Of a stretch of DNA of 25,978 nucleotides, positions 1 through 6,320 are shown piece after piece; the first letter of the stretch is position 1, and every line of letters begins with the position of its first letter. Source of the stretch: Clostridiales bacterium (lineage in GTDB: Bacteria > Bacillota > Clostridia > Oscillospirales > Oscillospiraceae); NCBI GenBank assembly GCA_003525905.1, contig DQIA01000079.1:8266-34243 (forward strand), written 5' to 3'. The translations under genes were made by a program, and so were the position numbers. The notes beneath the pieces were generated by a model. It was given only the letters and a program-made list of their open reading frames with translations. It was not told the DNA's origin and ran no database searches.

Positions 1-105
1 TGCCGCTGCGGCGGGTGATGGAACGCGAAAGGAAACCCTGACGGCTTCCTTTCACACGATCCTTCCCTCCGAGACTTTCGGCCAAGCAGTTTTTTGACAG
101 TCTGC

Positions 106-138
106 AATGCCTGACTTCCGTCAGGCATTCTTCTTGTT
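106..138 (+). terminator. Hairpin terminator of an upstream gene
   Basis: The arms TGCCTGAC and GTCAGGCA form an 8-bp stem around a TTCC loop, extended by an AA/TT pair, and are followed by a T-rich stretch (TTCTTCTTGTT). It probably ends a plus-strand transcript entering from the left of the window. The bases before it (1-105) contain no gene I can recognise. Confidence 0.7.
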
Positions 139-165
139 GCAATCGGGGACGTCGTATGCTATACT
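137..165 (+). promoter_or_regulatory. Sigma-A type promoter for the exporter-dCMP deaminase pair
   Basis: The -35 element TTGCAA (137-142) and the -10 element TATACT (160-165) are separated by 17 bp. The start codon at 198 lies about 25 nt after the expected transcription start, with the ribosome binding site AAAGGTGAG between them. Confidence 0.65.
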
Positions 166-197
166 GAGGATACATTTCTGAAAGGTGAGCTGAAACG

Positions 198-683
198 ATG
201 ATCGATTGGCTGTTCGGCACCGTCCTTGGCAAATGCGTGATGACGTTTCTCATTTCGCTGCTGCCGGTCGTGGAGCTGCGCGGCGGCATCCCCTATGGCA
301 TCTCGCAGGGACTGGATCCCTGGCTGGCCTTCGCCGCAAGCGCACTGGGCAATATGCTGCCCGTCCCGTTCCTGCTGCTGTTCGTGCGGAAGATCCTGCA
401 CTGGATGAAGCGCTATCCCCGCCTCGGCCGTCTTGCCGTTTCGCTGGAGCGCCGCGCCGACCGCAAGAGCAGCCGTGTGCGCAAATCCGAGCTGGTCGGT
501 CTGTGCATCCTTGTCGCCATTCCCCTGCCCGGCACCGGCGCCTGGACCGGCGCCCTCGTCGCCGCGCTGATGGAGATGCGGCTGAAGCGCGCCCTGCCCG
601 CCATCTATGCCGGCGTGCTCATTGCCGGTCTGCTCGTGACGCTCGCCCTGACCGGCGTGAAGGCCCTGCGCTTTCTCGCCTGA
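198..683 (+). CDS. Small multidrug-export family membrane protein (COG2426-like)
   Basis: This 161-residue integral membrane protein resembles the 'small multidrug export' family (Sm_multidrug_ex, COG2426). The family name is historical and the substrate is not established. Two glycine/proline motifs typical of the family are visible: VELRGGIPYG near residues 25-34 and PLPGTGAWTGA near residues 109-119. They sit in hydrophobic segments and may form re-entrant loops like those of DedA-type proteins. A basic cytoplasmic-looking stretch (residues 66-92) separates the two halves. The start follows AAAGGTGAG at good spacing. The next gene begins 20 nt after the stop, so the two are probably co-transcribed. 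I am confident of the family but not of any transport activity. Confidence 0.8.
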   Translation: MIDWLFGTVLGKCVMTFLISLLPVVELRGGIPYGISQGLDPWLAFAASALGNMLPVPFLLLFVRKILHWMKRYPRLGRLAVSLERRADRKSSRVRKSELVGLCILVAIPLPGTGAWTGALVAALMEMRLKRALPAIYAGVLIAGLLVTLALTGVKALRFLA

Positions 684-703
684 CCCGTCCGAAAGGAGCC
701 GCG

Positions 704-1228
704 ATGAAACGAACCGACTACATTTCCTGGGATGAGTATTTCATGGGCGTCGCCCTGCTGGCCGCCCGCCGCAGCAAGGACCCGAACACGCAGGTCGGCG
801 CCTGCATCGTCTCGCCGGAGAACATCATTCTCTCTACCGGTTATAACGGCCTGCCCTGCTGCTGCAGCGACGACGTTTTTCCGTGGGAGCGCGAGGGCGC
901 GGAGACAAAATATCCCTATGTCGTCCACGCGGAGCTGAACGCCATTCTGAATGCAGGCGGCCGTGTGCTGCGCGGCGCGCGGCTGTATGTGGCCCTGTTC
1001 CCATGCAATGAGTGTGCCAAGGCCATCATCCAGAGCGGCATCCGGGAGATCATCTATTTTTCCGACAAATACGCCGAAACGGCCAACATCCGTGCCTCAA
1101 AGCGCATGCTGGACGCCGCAGGTGTGCGCTATCACCCTCTGCAGACGGAGCTTGCCTCCATCACGCTGGATTTCCGCGCGCCGGAAAGCGCCGGGATCCC
1201 GCAGAAAAGCGACGCGGACGAAAAATAA
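704..1228 (+). CDS. dCMP deaminase (ComEB/dCD family)
   Basis: This 174-residue enzyme is a zinc-dependent deoxycytidylate deaminase, expected to convert dCMP to dUMP in the cytoplasm and so feed dTMP synthesis. The deaminase signature is complete: HAE at 75-77 (His zinc ligand and catalytic Glu) and PCNEC at 100-104 (Cys101 and Cys104 as zinc ligands). The N-terminal stretch with NTQVGACIV (28-36) and the following GYNGLP is typical of the family. I chose ATG 704 because GAAAGGAG lies just upstream and the family similarity begins exactly there, although the frame is open much further 5'. Allosteric dCTP/dTTP control is known for some relatives but is not demonstrated here. It follows the membrane protein by 20 nt and is probably in the same transcript. 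Confidence 0.93.
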   Translation: MKRTDYISWDEYFMGVALLAARRSKDPNTQVGACIVSPENIILSTGYNGLPCCCSDDVFPWEREGAETKYPYVVHAELNAILNAGGRVLRGARLYVALFPCNECAKAIIQSGIREIIYFSDKYAETANIRASKRMLDAAGVRYHPLQTELASITLDFRAPESAGIPQKSDADEK

Positions 1229-1231
1229 TCC

Positions 1232-1260
1232 TTTACTTTTCCGTCATTCTATGCTACGAT
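1232..1260 (+). promoter_or_regulatory. Probable rpsO promoter
   Basis: TTTACT (1232-1237) and TACGAT (1255-1260) are separated by 17 bp, directly after the dCMP deaminase stop. Transcription would start near 1267 and give a leader of about 115 nt before rpsO. Confidence 0.55.
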
Positions 1261-1263
1261 ATT

Positions 1264-1379
1264 ACGGCTGGTAATTTTGCCGGTACATCCACGCGCTCAG
1301 TTCTGGGAGACCGCTCCGGAAGGAGCATTCCGCCCGCCCGGACTTAGCCGTTGGATAATATTTTGAAAGGTGGAGTATT
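1264..1379 (+). promoter_or_regulatory. Structured leader of rpsO, candidate S15 autoregulatory RNA
   Basis: The untranslated region before rpsO contains the stem-loop GCTCC-GGAA-GGAGC (1313-1326) and an enclosing pair of complementary arms, ACGGCT (1264-1269) with AGCCGT (1346-1351), suggesting a branched fold. S15 represses its own mRNA through structured leaders in several bacteria. That this leader does so is inference. The predicted transcription start falls inside the left closing arm, which weakens the outer stem. The ribosome binding site GAAAGGTGG follows at 1364-1372. Confidence 0.4.
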
Positions 1380-1382
1380 CCC

Positions 1383-1649
1383 ATGATCCAGAAGGAAAAG
1401 AAAACCGCTATCATCGCCGAGTATGCGACCCATGAGGGCGACACCGGTTCCCCCGAGGTCCAGATCGCGATCCTGACCGCCCGCATCAACGAGCTGACCG
1501 AGCATCTGCGTGAGCACAAGCACGACAACCACTCCCGCCGCGGCCTTCTCATGATGGTCGGCAAGCGCCGCAGCCTGCTCGACTACCTGGCCAAGAAGGA
1601 CATCAACCGCTATCGCGCCATCATCGCTCGTCTGGGCATCCGTAAGTAA
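1383..1649 (+). CDS. rpsO: 30S ribosomal protein S15
   Basis: This is a full-length S15 of 88 residues. It binds the 16S rRNA central domain early in small-subunit assembly. The family hallmarks are present: [15 protein letters not shown] (23-37), the [12 protein letters not shown] block (46-57) that contacts rRNA, and the C-terminal YLAKKD...RY..II..LGIRK. The start is set by AAAGGTGG about 8 nt upstream. A strong terminator follows, and then pnp, which is the conserved rpsO-pnp order of many bacteria. Confidence 0.98.
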   Translation: MIQKEKKTAIIAEYATHEGDTGSPEVQIAILTARINELTEHLREHKHDNHSRRGLLMMVGKRRSLLDYLAKKDINRYRAIIARLGIRK

Positions 1650-1657
1650 TCACGAAC

Positions 1658-1690
1658 AATGGGCGGCCCGCCAGCGGTCCGCCCATTTTC
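1658..1690 (+). terminator. rpsO terminator
   Basis: AATGGGCGG (1658-1666) pairs with CCGCCCATT (1679-1687) over 9 bp and is followed by a short T run (TTTTC). The T tract is short, so partial read-through into pnp is plausible. I see no clear sigma-A promoter between this hairpin and pnp. Confidence 0.75.
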
Positions 1691-1722
1691 ACCGTCTCCC
1701 CTTCCCCCGCATTACCCCCGCA

Positions 1723-1800
1723 CACGGGAGCGAAGTTTAGCAGTTGAAGGCGCTGCCGAGCGCGCGTTTGGCCGCGGCTTCAAGTGCTAAACCTCCCGTG
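1723..1800 (+). promoter_or_regulatory. Long leader hairpin before pnp
   Basis: Three stacked helices form one extended stem. CACGGGAG (1723-1730) pairs with CTCCCGTG (1793-1800). GTTTAGCA (1735-1742) pairs with TGCTAAAC (1785-1792). TTGAAG (1744-1749) pairs with CTTCAA (1778-1783). That is 22 Watson-Crick pairs with a 4-nt bulge (CGAA) and one G-G mismatch. No T tract follows, so it is not a terminator. It ends 28 nt before the pnp start. In Escherichia coli a similar leader hairpin is cut by RNase III and lets PNPase repress itself. An equivalent role here is inference. Confidence 0.7.
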
Positions 1801-1828
1801 GAACTTCATTCTGACAGGAGGATAAACC

Positions 1829-3958
1829 ATGATCACCAGAAAACAGTATCCCAACCACCATGTGTTTGAGACTTCCATCGGCGGCCGTCCCTTTACCGTC
1901 GAGACCGGCAAGGTCGCAGAGCTGGCCGACGCCGAGTGCATCTGCCGCTACGGCGACACCGTCGTGCTCACGACCGTCACCTGCTCCCCGGACCCCAAGC
2001 CCGGCATCGACTATTTCCCGCTGACCATCGAGTTCGAGGAGAGAATGTACGCCGTCGGCCGCATCCCCGGCAGCTTCAACCGCCGCGAGGGCAAGCCCTC
2101 CGAGCGCGGCATCCTCAACAGCCGCATCATCGACCGTCCGATGCGCCCGCTCTTCGACGATGAGCTGCGCAACGATGTCGTCGTGACCTGCACTGTCCTT
2201 GCCAACGACTACGAGAACCCCGTTGAGATCGTCGCCTCTCTGGGCGCTTCCATCTCTGTGGCCTGCTCCGACGTTCCCTGGAACGGCCCGATCGCCACGA
2301 CGAACGTCGCCTATGTCGGCGGCCAGTACGTCATCAACCCCTCTGCCGAGCAGCGCAGCGCCTCCGAGTGCTTCGTGTGCATCGCCTCCACGTTCGAGAA
2401 GGTCGTCATGATCGAGACCGAGGCCAAGGAAGCCCCGGAGAGCATCGTGCTCGAGTGCATCCGCATCGCCCATGAGACGAACATGGAGGTCGTGAAGTTC
2501 ATCAACACCATCGTCGAGACCATTGGCAAGCCGAAGTTCACGTTTGAAAAGGCAGCCGTCAACCACGACCTGCTCGACGATCTGTGCGCCTATGGCATGA
2601 ACCAGATCGAATATGCCCTCGACACCGACGACAAGAACGTCCGCGAGGAGCGCCTGACCGCGGCCCGCCGCGATTTCGCCGACAAGTTCGCCGAAAAGTA
2701 TGAGGACTTCGACGTCAACATCGAGGTCTGCCTGTATAAGATGCAGAAGAAGGTCGTCAAGAAGTGGCTGCTCGAGGGCAAGCGCGTCGACGGCCGCCAG
2801 ATGGACGAGATCCGCCCGCTCGACGCCGAGGTCGGCGTTCTGCCGCGCGTCCACGGCTCCGGCCTGTTCTCCAGAGGCCAGACGCAGGTCCTGTCCATCT
2901 GCACGCTCAACACACTGTCCGCCGCGCAGAAGCTCGACACCATCTATCCGGAAGAGACGAAGCGCTATATCCACCACTACAACTTCCCGTCGTTCTCCAC
3001 CGGCGAGGCCAGAGCAAGCCGCTCCACCTCCCGCCGCGAGATCGGCCATGGCTCCCTCGCCGAGAAGGCCCTGCTTCCTGTGATCCCGAGCGTTGAGGAG
3101 TTCCCGTATGCCATCCGTGTCGTCTCCGAGGTCCTGTCCTCCAACGGCTCGACGTCGCAGGCCTCCATCTGCGGCTCCACGCTGGCACTGATGGACGCCG
3201 GTGTTCCCATCAAGCGCCCGGTCGCCGGTATTTCCTGCGGCCTCATCTCCGATCAGGAGACCGGCGCATGGCGCACGTTCACGGACATCCAGGGCGTGGA
3301 AGACTTCCACGGCGAGATGGACTTCAAGGTCGCCGGTACGACGGAAGGCGTCACCGCCATTCAGATGGACCTGAAGAACAAGGGCCTGACGATGGAGATC
3401 ATTGCCGACGCACTCGAGCGCTGCCGCAAGGCCCGTCTTGAAATTCTGGACAAGGTCATGCTCCCCTGCATCTCCGAGCCGCGCGCGGACGTCTCCGAGT
3501 ACGCTCCGAAGATGATCTCCATGAAGATCCCCGTCGAGAAGATCCGTGAGGTCATCGGCTCCGGCGGCAAGACCATCCAGAAGATCTGTGCCGACACCGG
3601 CGCCAAGGTCGACATCGATGACGAAGGCAATGTCTTTATTGCCGCCGTCGATCCTGCAGCCGGCTACGCCGCCAAGAAGATGATCGACGACATCTGCTTC
3701 GTCCCCGAGGTCGGCGCCCTGTACTACGGCAAGGTCGTCCGCATCCTGCCGATCGGCGCGTTCGTCGAGATCGCTCCGGGCCACGACGGCATGGTCCACA
3801 TCTCCAAGCTTGAAAACCGCCGCGTCGAAAAGGTCGAGGACGTTCTGAACGTCGGCGACATGACGTGGGTCAAGTTCATGGGCTTCGATGAGAAGGGCCG
3901 CGCGAACTTCAGCCGCAAGGATGCCCTGAAGGAGATCGCTGAGTCCGAGAAGAAGTAA
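1829..3958 (+). CDS. pnp: Polyribonucleotide nucleotidyltransferase (PNPase)
   Basis: This 709-residue enzyme degrades RNA from the 3' end by phosphorolysis and can also add nucleotides. The usual order is visible: a first RNase PH-like domain (about 10-225), a helical linker, a second RNase PH-like domain (about 315-545), a KH domain with the GSGG loop at 577-580, and an S1 domain (about 630-700) starting at GALYYGKV. By comparison with E. coli, the catalytic residues Asp486, Asp492 and Lys494 correspond to Asp492, Asp498 and Lys500, and all are present. An FPSFSTGEA motif also matches the family. The ribosome binding site AGGAGG is 7 nt before the ATG. There is no long C-terminal tail, so a degradosome-recruiting extension is absent. 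Two terminators follow the gene. Confidence 0.98.
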   Translation: MITRKQYPNHHVFETSIGGRPFTVETGKVAELADAECICRYGDTVVLTTVTCSPDPKPGIDYFPLTIEFEERMYAVGRIPGSFNRREGKPSERGILNSRIIDRPMRPLFDDELRNDVVVTCTVLANDYENPVEIVASLGASISVACSDVPWNGPIATTNVAYVGGQYVINPSAEQRSASECFVCIASTFEKVVMIETEAKEAPESIVLECIRIAHETNMEVVKFINTIVETIGKPKFTFEKAAVNHDLLDDLCAYGMNQIEYALDTDDKNVREERLTAARRDFADKFAEKYEDFDVNIEVCLYKMQKKVVKKWLLEGKRVDGRQMDEIRPLDAEVGVLPRVHGSGLFSRGQTQVLSICTLNTLSAAQKLDTIYPEETKRYIHHYNFPSFSTGEARASRSTSRREIGHGSLAEKALLPVIPSVEEFPYAIRVVSEVLSSNGSTSQASICGSTLALMDAGVPIKRPVAGISCGLISDQETGAWRTFTDIQGVEDFHGEMDFKVAGTTEGVTAIQMDLKNKGLTMEIIADALERCRKARLEILDKVMLPCISEPRADVSEYAPKMISMKIPVEKIREVIGSGGKTIQKICADTGAKVDIDDEGNVFIAAVDPAAGYAAKKMIDDICFVPEVGALYYGKVVRILPIGAFVEIAPGHDGMVHISKLENRRVEKVEDVLNVGDMTWVKFMGFDEKGRANFSRKDALKEIAESEKK

Positions 3959-3971
3959 ACCTGATTTCTCC

Positions 3972-4007
3972 AATGTCCGGCGCGAAAGCGCCGGGCATTG
4001 TCGTTTT
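3972..4007 (+). terminator. First pnp terminator
   Basis: A 12-bp stem is formed by 3972-3983 and 3988-3999, with a GAAA tetraloop and one G-U pair, followed by TGTCGTTTT. It lies 13 nt after the pnp stop. Confidence 0.8.
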
Positions 4008-4016
4008 GAGAGACGC

Positions 4017-4053
4017 AACCGCCGCTCAACCGGAAGTTGAGCGGCGGTTTTTT
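4017..4053 (+). terminator. Second, stronger pnp terminator
   Basis: AACCGCCGCTCAAC (4017-4030) pairs perfectly with 4036-4049 around a CGGAA loop, and the T run reaches about 4053. With the preceding hairpin this is a tandem terminator that isolates pnp from the regulator gene downstream. Confidence 0.9.
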
Positions 4054-4133
4054 GCAAAATGAACGACCGGATGATAGCTTTTTCGGCCAATTCATGATAT
4101 GGTAATGCCAGAACATGAAGGAGGGAAACCACA

Positions 4134-5132
4134 ATGGAACAGGGAACGCTTGGAAAGCGCATTGCCTATCACCGCAAGCGGCTGGGCATGACGCAGGAGC
4201 AGCTGGCGCAGCGCGTCGGCGTGAGCGCGCAGGCGGTGAGCAAATGGGAGAACAACCTCTCCTGCCCCGATATCACCATTCTGCCGGAGCTTGCCTCCAT
4301 CTTCGGCATCAGCGTGGATGAGCTGCTCGGCCGCACACCACCGAAGGAGGAGCGCGTACACGAGGCAGAGGTCATCAAGCCGGAGGAGAAGGAACACATT
4401 CTGGATTACACCATCGGCAGCGCCGCACGCAGCGGGCTGTGGTTCGCGATCTACGTCCTCGCCATCGGTGCGCTGTTTCTTGTCAATGCGCTGGGAAAAT
4501 TCGATGTATCCGTCTGGACGATCCTCTGGACATCCGCCCTGCTGCTGGGCGGTCTGAGCATGCTGACGCACCGCTTCTCCTGCTTCAGCATCGGCCTGAT
4601 GCTCGTGGGCGGCTATTCGCTGCTGACCGCATTCGGCTTTCTGTCCATCGGCTTCCGCTGGAGCGTCCTGATCCCGGTCTTTCTGCTGCTGTGGGGCGTG
4701 AGCCTGCTGGTCGATTATTTCTGCGGCCGCAGGCGGAAGCAGCACCATGTGCGCGCCTCCTACGGCGGGAAATTCACGCAGGACACGCGCTGCGATAACG
4801 GCCACCTGAGCTGCGAGCTGAGCTTTGGCTCCTGCCGTGTGCCGGTCGTGACACCGCTCCTGCGCAGCGGCAGGATCGAGACGAGCTTTGGAGACTTCAC
4901 CGTCGATCTGTCCGGCTGCGAGGCCGTGCAGGACAACTGCCCGCTGACCGTTGAGACGAATTTCGGCAGCCTGACGCTGCTCGTGCCGGACCGCTTCGCC
5001 GTCACGGTCTCCGGGAAGGATACGACGGCGGCCAGCCTCAACCAGCGCGGGGCGCCCTGTGAGCATCCTGAAGCACAGATCCTGCTGGATGCCGATCTCA
5101 GCTTCGGCAGCCTCGAGATCAAGTACATATAA
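4134..5132 (+). CDS. Membrane-anchored XRE regulator with LiaF-like C-terminal domain
   Basis: The 332-residue protein has three parts. Residues 8-62 are a Cro/C1-type helix-turn-helix (MTQEQLAQRVGVSAQAVSKWE). About 100-196 hold four predicted membrane helices. About 205-332 are a soluble domain resembling the C-terminus of LiaF/VraT-type 'cell wall-active antibiotic response' proteins, with repeated short strands such as ELSFGS, ETSFGDF, ETNFGS and LSFGSLEIKYI. I infer a one-component envelope sensor whose DNA-binding domain is held at the membrane. The target genes are unknown. The start follows GGAGGGAAACCACA. The gene is isolated by terminators on both sides and converges with uppP. No clear promoter is visible in 4054-4133. 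DNA-binding and membrane parts are secure; the LiaF relationship is by pattern only. Confidence 0.82.
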   Translation: MEQGTLGKRIAYHRKRLGMTQEQLAQRVGVSAQAVSKWENNLSCPDITILPELASIFGISVDELLGRTPPKEERVHEAEVIKPEEKEHILDYTIGSAARSGLWFAIYVLAIGALFLVNALGKFDVSVWTILWTSALLLGGLSMLTHRFSCFSIGLMLVGGYSLLTAFGFLSIGFRWSVLIPVFLLLWGVSLLVDYFCGRRRKQHHVRASYGGKFTQDTRCDNGHLSCELSFGSCRVPVVTPLLRSGRIETSFGDFTVDLSGCEAVQDNCPLTVETNFGSLTLLVPDRFAVTVSGKDTTAASLNQRGAPCEHPEAQILLDADLSFGSLEIKYI

Positions 5133-5137
5133 ATACC

Positions 5138-5170
5138 GGGACCGCCTCTCTTTGTGAGGCGGTCCCGCTT
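5138..5170. terminator. Bidirectional terminator between the XRE gene and uppP
   Basis: GGGACCGCCTC (5138-5148) and GAGGCGGTCCC (5156-5166) form a perfect 11-bp stem with a 7-nt loop. It sits between two convergent stops. Flanking bases are T-rich only to a limited extent in either direction (GCTTGAT on plus, GGTATTTAT on minus). Confidence 0.75.
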
Positions 5171-5174
5171 GATA

Positions 5175-6065
5175 TCAGCGGATCACATAGAAGTACAGCA
5201 GCACGAGCAGGCCGAGGCCGATGCGATACCAGCCAAATGCCGTGAAATCGTGCTTGCGGATATAGCCCATGAGGAAGCGGATAGCCAGGATGGACACGCC
5301 GAAGGCGACCGCCATGCCGACGAGCAGCACGCCAAGCTCCGTGCCGCTGATCGCGCCGAATTTCACGATCTTCAGCAGCGACGCGCCGAACATCACGGGC
5401 ACGGCGAGGAAGAACGTATATTCCGCGGCGACCTCGCGCGACGTGCCGATGAGGATGCCGCCGAGAATGGTCGCACCGGAGCGCGACGTGCCGGGGATGA
5501 GCGCGAGCACCTGGAACACGCCGATGAGCAGCGCATCCGACCAGCGCAGCGCCGCGATGGAATTCACGCGCGGCTTGCGGCTGCGGTTATACCGCTCGAC
5601 GAACAGGAAGCCGGCGCCATAGAGCAGCAGCATCAGGGCCACGACGGTCGGGTTATAAAAGTGCTTGTCGAGCCAATCGTTCAGAGGCAGGCCGATGAGC
5701 ATGGCAGGCAGGCAGGAAACCGCGATCTTCAGCCACATGACGATCTTGTCCATGCAGCAATAACGATCGCCGAAGCGCTGCAGGCTGCCCACGAAGCCGT
5801 TCGTGCTCTGCTGGGCGAACCACGAGCGCTGCGGGATGCGCTTACGGTGGAAGGGCCAGAGCTTGCTCCAGTAGAGCACCACAACAGCAAGGATCGCGCC
5901 GAGCTGGATGACGACGTTGAACATCTCCTTGAACGCATCCGACTGCTGCAGCGGCCAGATGGCGTCCGTCAGGATCAGGTGGCCCGTGCTGCTGATGGGG
6001 AGCCATTCCGTGATGCCCTCCACGATGCCGAGCAAGATGACCTTCAGCCATTCGATAAAATTCAT
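5175..6065 (-). CDS. uppP: Undecaprenyl-diphosphatase (UppP/BacA family)
   Basis: This 296-residue membrane enzyme removes a phosphate from undecaprenyl diphosphate to recycle the carrier lipid for cell-wall synthesis, and its family is linked to bacitracin resistance. The two signature motifs are complete: VEGITEWLPISSTGHL (15-30) with Glu16, Glu20, Ser26 and His29, and PGTSRSG (191-197) with the conserved Arg195. Multiple hydrophobic helices fit the family fold. The loop at about 71-107 is charged and longer than I expect, which may explain the length above the usual 265-280 residues. The start follows AGAAGG and lies downstream of a consensus promoter at 6116-6144. It is a single-gene unit converging with the membrane-bound XRE regulator, another envelope-related gene. 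Confidence 0.96.
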   Translation of the reverse strand: MNFIEWLKVILLGIVEGITEWLPISSTGHLILTDAIWPLQQSDAFKEMFNVVIQLGAILAVVVLYWSKLWPFHRKRIPQRSWFAQQSTNGFVGSLQRFGDRYCCMDKIVMWLKIAVSCLPAMLIGLPLNDWLDKHFYNPTVVALMLLLYGAGFLFVERYNRSRKPRVNSIAALRWSDALLIGVFQVLALIPGTSRSGATILGGILIGTSREVAAEYTFFLAVPVMFGASLLKIVKFGAISGTELGVLLVGMAVAFGVSILAIRFLMGYIRKHDFTAFGWYRIGLGLLVLLYFYVIR

Positions 6066-6115
6066 GAAAAACCTTCTTTCCGGTTATCTGTTCGATTCTA
6101 TGCCAACACCGGGAA

Positions 6116-6144
6116 AGTATAGCACATCTTCCGCCGGATGTCAA
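6116..6144 (-). promoter_or_regulatory. Consensus sigma-A promoter for uppP
   Basis: On the minus strand, TTGACA (6144-6139) and TATACT (6121-6116) are separated by exactly 17 bp. The transcript leader to the uppP ATG at 6065 would be about 45 nt. Confidence 0.9.
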
Positions 6145-6147
6145 AGC

Positions 6148-6175
6148 AAAAGGGGATGCGGCCGCATCCCCCTTT
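6148..6175 (-). terminator. Terminator of the feo operon
   Basis: GGGGATGC and GCATCCCC (6152-6159 and 6164-6171) form an 8-bp stem around GGCC, followed on the minus strand by TTTTGCTTT. It begins two bases after the stop of the Cys-rich small protein and lies just upstream of the uppP promoter. Confidence 0.8.
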
Positions 6176-6317
6176 ATCTGTCTTTTCTGCAGGACGTCCG
6201 GCAGTGCGTGCAGTCTCCGCAGCAGCCGCAGCAGCCGCGGTGGTGCAGCATGCGCCAAAGCGACACGGCCAGCCATGCCGCCAGCAGCGCCAGCACGACC
6301 CATTCCAGCCAGCCCAT
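6174..6317 (-). CDS. FeoB-associated Cys-rich membrane protein
   Basis: This 47-residue protein has an N-terminal membrane helix (MGWLEWVVLALLAAWLAVSL) and a short cysteine-rich tail, CCGCCGDC followed by THC and SC. That layout matches the 'FeoB-associated Cys-rich' or P12-like proteins often encoded directly after feoB in Firmicutes. The function is not established; an accessory role in ferrous iron uptake through metal-binding cysteines is inferred from position. The start is 3 nt after the feoB stop. I see no good ribosome binding site, so translation probably depends on coupling with feoB. Confidence 0.85.
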   Translation of the reverse strand: MGWLEWVVLALLAAWLAVSLWRMLHHRGCCGCCGDCTHCRTSCRKDR

Positions 6318-6320
6318 GCG

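Noticed and set aside
1..41. Possible 3' end of an upstream protein gene (frame 3 ends at TGA 39-41)
   Set aside because: Only 12 codons are visible, other frames also stop soon, and nothing identifies a family.
206..703. Long 5' extension of the dCMP deaminase frame
   Set aside because: It overlaps the membrane protein gene in another frame, has no ribosome binding site, and the deaminase similarity begins at ATG 704.
1787..4162. Very long open frame antisense to pnp
   Set aside because: It is a by-product of high-GC codon bias; the composition is Asp/Ala/Leu-rich with no motif, and pnp is unmistakable on the other strand.
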